From Kiloniellaceae bacterium (lineage in GTDB: Bacteria; Pseudomonadota; Alphaproteobacteria; Kiloniellales; Kiloniellaceae): a DNA stretch of 8,078 nucleotides. Where the stretch lies: the NCBI GenBank assembly GCA_028280915.1, contig JANQKX010000376.1, positions 1 to 8,078 on the forward strand, written 5' to 3'. Numbering within the stretch: the first letter of the stretch is position 1; each line of letters opens with the position of its first letter. Below, piece by piece: positions 6,949 to 8,078 of the stretch. Both the position numbers and the translations under genes were made by a program. The notes below the pieces were generated by a model. The model saw only the letters and a program-made list of their open reading frames with translations, was not told where the DNA came from and did not search any database.

Positions 6949-7232
6949 TGCTTGGAATTCGAACCCTGGGGGCTGTGATGCTGACCTGCTTCCTGCTGCA
7001 GGCCTGCGCGGTGCCGTCCCAGACACCTCAAAGCGACCCGGCTGTGGTCCCCAACGGAAAAGACGCGCAAGACCTCAAGGCCGATGAAAACAAATCCGGT
7101 AAGAGTGACGCCCAAGAATCCGTGATGCGCATGTTTGTCTTCACCGATGATGATGCGCCCGGCGATGCCGCGAAAGACGGTTACGAGGTGTCCTTCCCCC
7201 TCTACGACCCCGAGATAGCGTCAAACCCCTGA
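6945..7232 (+). CDS. Small lipoprotein, possible secretin accessory
   Basis: A 95-residue protein whose ATG overlaps the secretin TGA (ATGA, 6945-6948), with GAGG (6936-6939) at good spacing. A second ATG at 6948 is an equally possible start. A hydrophobic signal ends in a good lipobox LLQAC (17-21), and Ala at +2 favours outer-membrane sorting. The mature part (about 75 residues) is polar and probably disordered at first (Gln/Asp/Lys-rich, 25-60), then has MFVFTDDD (63-70) and a hydrophobic-acidic tail VSFPLYDPE (82-90). I do not recognise a family. Its tight coupling to a secretin and its lipid anchor suggest a pilotin-like role in secretin targeting, but its size and composition do not match known GspS or PilF pilotins, so this is inference. 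Confidence 0.8.
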   Translation: MMLGIRTLGAVMLTCFLLQACAVPSQTPQSDPAVVPNGKDAQDLKADENKSGKSDAQESVMRMFVFTDDDAPGDAAKDGYEVSFPLYDPEIASNP

Positions 7233-7254
7233 AGAACAAAAAAGGCAGCCTCAA

Positions 7255-8078
7255 ATGCATGCAAATTCGCTCAGTCATCCCGCCAACGGCAAGAGTTCCG
7301 GAAAGCGCAATTGGTCCATAACCTATCGCATCGGCATTCCCTTGCTGGTGCTCGCGACCGGGGCCCTCGGCTATCAGGCTTTTAAGACCTATTACATCCC
7401 GGCCTATGGCGATAAGCCCGAGGAATTGGCCTATCTGGAAGATGCGGATCCCCGCACTCTGCTGGGCGGCGACTTGACCCACTATAAGTTCGGCGACGTG
7501 AGCTTTTCCGAGCCGGCCGCCAACCTGCCCTGGCAGTTGGAAAAGATGTTCGATGACGGGGACGGGAACTTCGAGCGTCCCTTCAAGGCGGCGTCGCGGC
7601 AGTCCCAGGGCTCCAACGCGGACGGCTTGGGACCCATCTACAACAACACCTCCTGCGAGGCCTGTCATGCCGGGGACGGGCGGACCGAGCCGGTGATCGG
7701 CGGCAGCCTGCTGGTGCGCCTCAGTGTTCCCGGCCAGGACGCCCATGGCGGCCCAATGCCCCATCCGGTCTACGGCGGTCAGCTGGGCGACCTGGCGACC
7801 GAGGGGGTCCGGCCGGAAGCTCAGGTTGCCATCGAGTGGGAAGAAATCCCCGGCACCTACGGCGATGGCGAGGCCTATAGCCTGCGCCGCCCCCATATGA
7901 CCTTGGAAGATCCCGGATACGGGCCCTTCGGCGAGGATACCATGCTGTCGGCCCGCGGCGCACCGGCCCTTTTCGGCATCGGCTTGCTGGATGCCGTCAC
8001 CGACGAGACCATCATCGCCGGGGCGGACCCCGACGACGCGGACGGGGACGGTATATCGGGTGAGGTGAACTGGGTTTA
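7255..8078 (+). CDS. DUF1111 di-haem oxidoreductase-family c-type cytochrome, partial (N-terminal 274 residues)
   Basis: The frame opens at ATG 7255, 22 bases after the lipoprotein stop, with AAAGG at 7241-7245, and runs off the right edge. A single membrane anchor or signal (about 24-41, IGIPLLVLATGALGYQAF) precedes a periplasmic domain. DGLGPIYNNTSCEACH (123-138) holds a CxxCH haem-binding site (Cys134, Cys137, His138) in the setting typical of DUF1111, followed by GDGRTEPVIGG. RGAPALFGIGLLDAV (234-248) and DPDDADGDGISGEVN (258-272) are further DUF1111 signatures. The second CxxCH expected for the family would lie beyond the window. These proteins have been called thiol oxidoreductases or putative peroxidases; their reaction is unproven. 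In Pseudomonas and others, DUF1111 genes sit with imelysin and DUF1513 genes in iron-regulated clusters, which fits the upstream Fur-like site. Here the gene is instead linked to a secretin. Confidence 0.93.
   Translation, partial: MHANSLSHPANGKSSGKRNWSITYRIGIPLLVLATGALGYQAFKTYYIPAYGDKPEELAYLEDADPRTLLGGDLTHYKFGDVSFSEPAANLPWQLEKMFDDGDGNFERPFKAASRQSQGSNADGLGPIYNNTSCEACHAGDGRTEPVIGGSLLVRLSVPGQDAHGGPMPHPVYGGQLGDLATEGVRPEAQVAIEWEEIPGTYGDGEAYSLRRPHMTLEDPGYGPFGEDTMLSARGAPALFGIGLLDAVTDETIIAGADPDDADGDGISGEVNWV

Noticed and set aside
7141..7896. A 251-codon minus-strand open frame at the right end
   Set aside because: It is antisense to the lipoprotein and DUF1111 genes, which have a lipobox, a CxxCH and family motifs. 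It has no recognisable features of its own.

Overview
The window is GC-rich coding DNA packed tightly on both strands around one AT-rich divergent intergenic region (about 3668-3905). Codon use, short or overlapping gene junctions and the protein families present suggest a Gram-negative proteobacterium. An alphaproteobacterium of the Rhodospirillales type is my best guess, but I cannot confirm it from sequence alone. No RNA genes, CRISPR arrays, insertion sequences or phage genes were seen.

Left arm (1-3667, minus strand). Four genes run leftward: a small putative lipoprotein with an RcsF/YbjQ-like C-terminal motif, a MoxR-type AAA+ ATPase, a DUF58 membrane protein, and a TgpA-like (DUF3488) transglutaminase-family membrane protein that runs off the left edge. 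The junctions are ATGA overlaps (3179-3182 and 1208-1211) and a 20-base overlap (2124-2143), so the four look like one translationally coupled operon. MoxR, DUF58 and TgpA-type transglutaminase genes commonly occur together. The set is thought to act on envelope or periplasmic proteins, but its substrates are unknown.

Centre (3646-3905). There are two sites resembling Fur boxes. One is a perfect 9-3-9 palindrome at 3788-3808, upstream of the rightward operon. The other is a looser match at 3646-3666, on the predicted start of the leftward operon. Both match the classical 21-base Fur arrangement at 16 positions. A 24-codon open reading frame (3828-3902) lies just before the first rightward gene and carries that gene's best Shine-Dalgarno sequence.

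Right arm (3906-8078, plus strand). Four genes run rightward: a PilP/GspC-like periplasmic protein, a 721-residue secretin with a signal peptide and an unusual C-terminal extension, a 95-residue lipoprotein overlapping the secretin stop by ATGA, and a DUF1111-type c-type cytochrome (di-haem oxidoreductase family) cut by the right edge. DUF1111 genes are known in Fur-controlled iron-acquisition clusters with imelysin. A putative Fur-box-controlled secretin, inner-membrane adaptor, lipoprotein and haem protein together is the most interesting thing here. It could be a minimal iron-responsive outer-membrane secretion or electron-transfer module rather than a standard type II secretion or type IV pilus locus.
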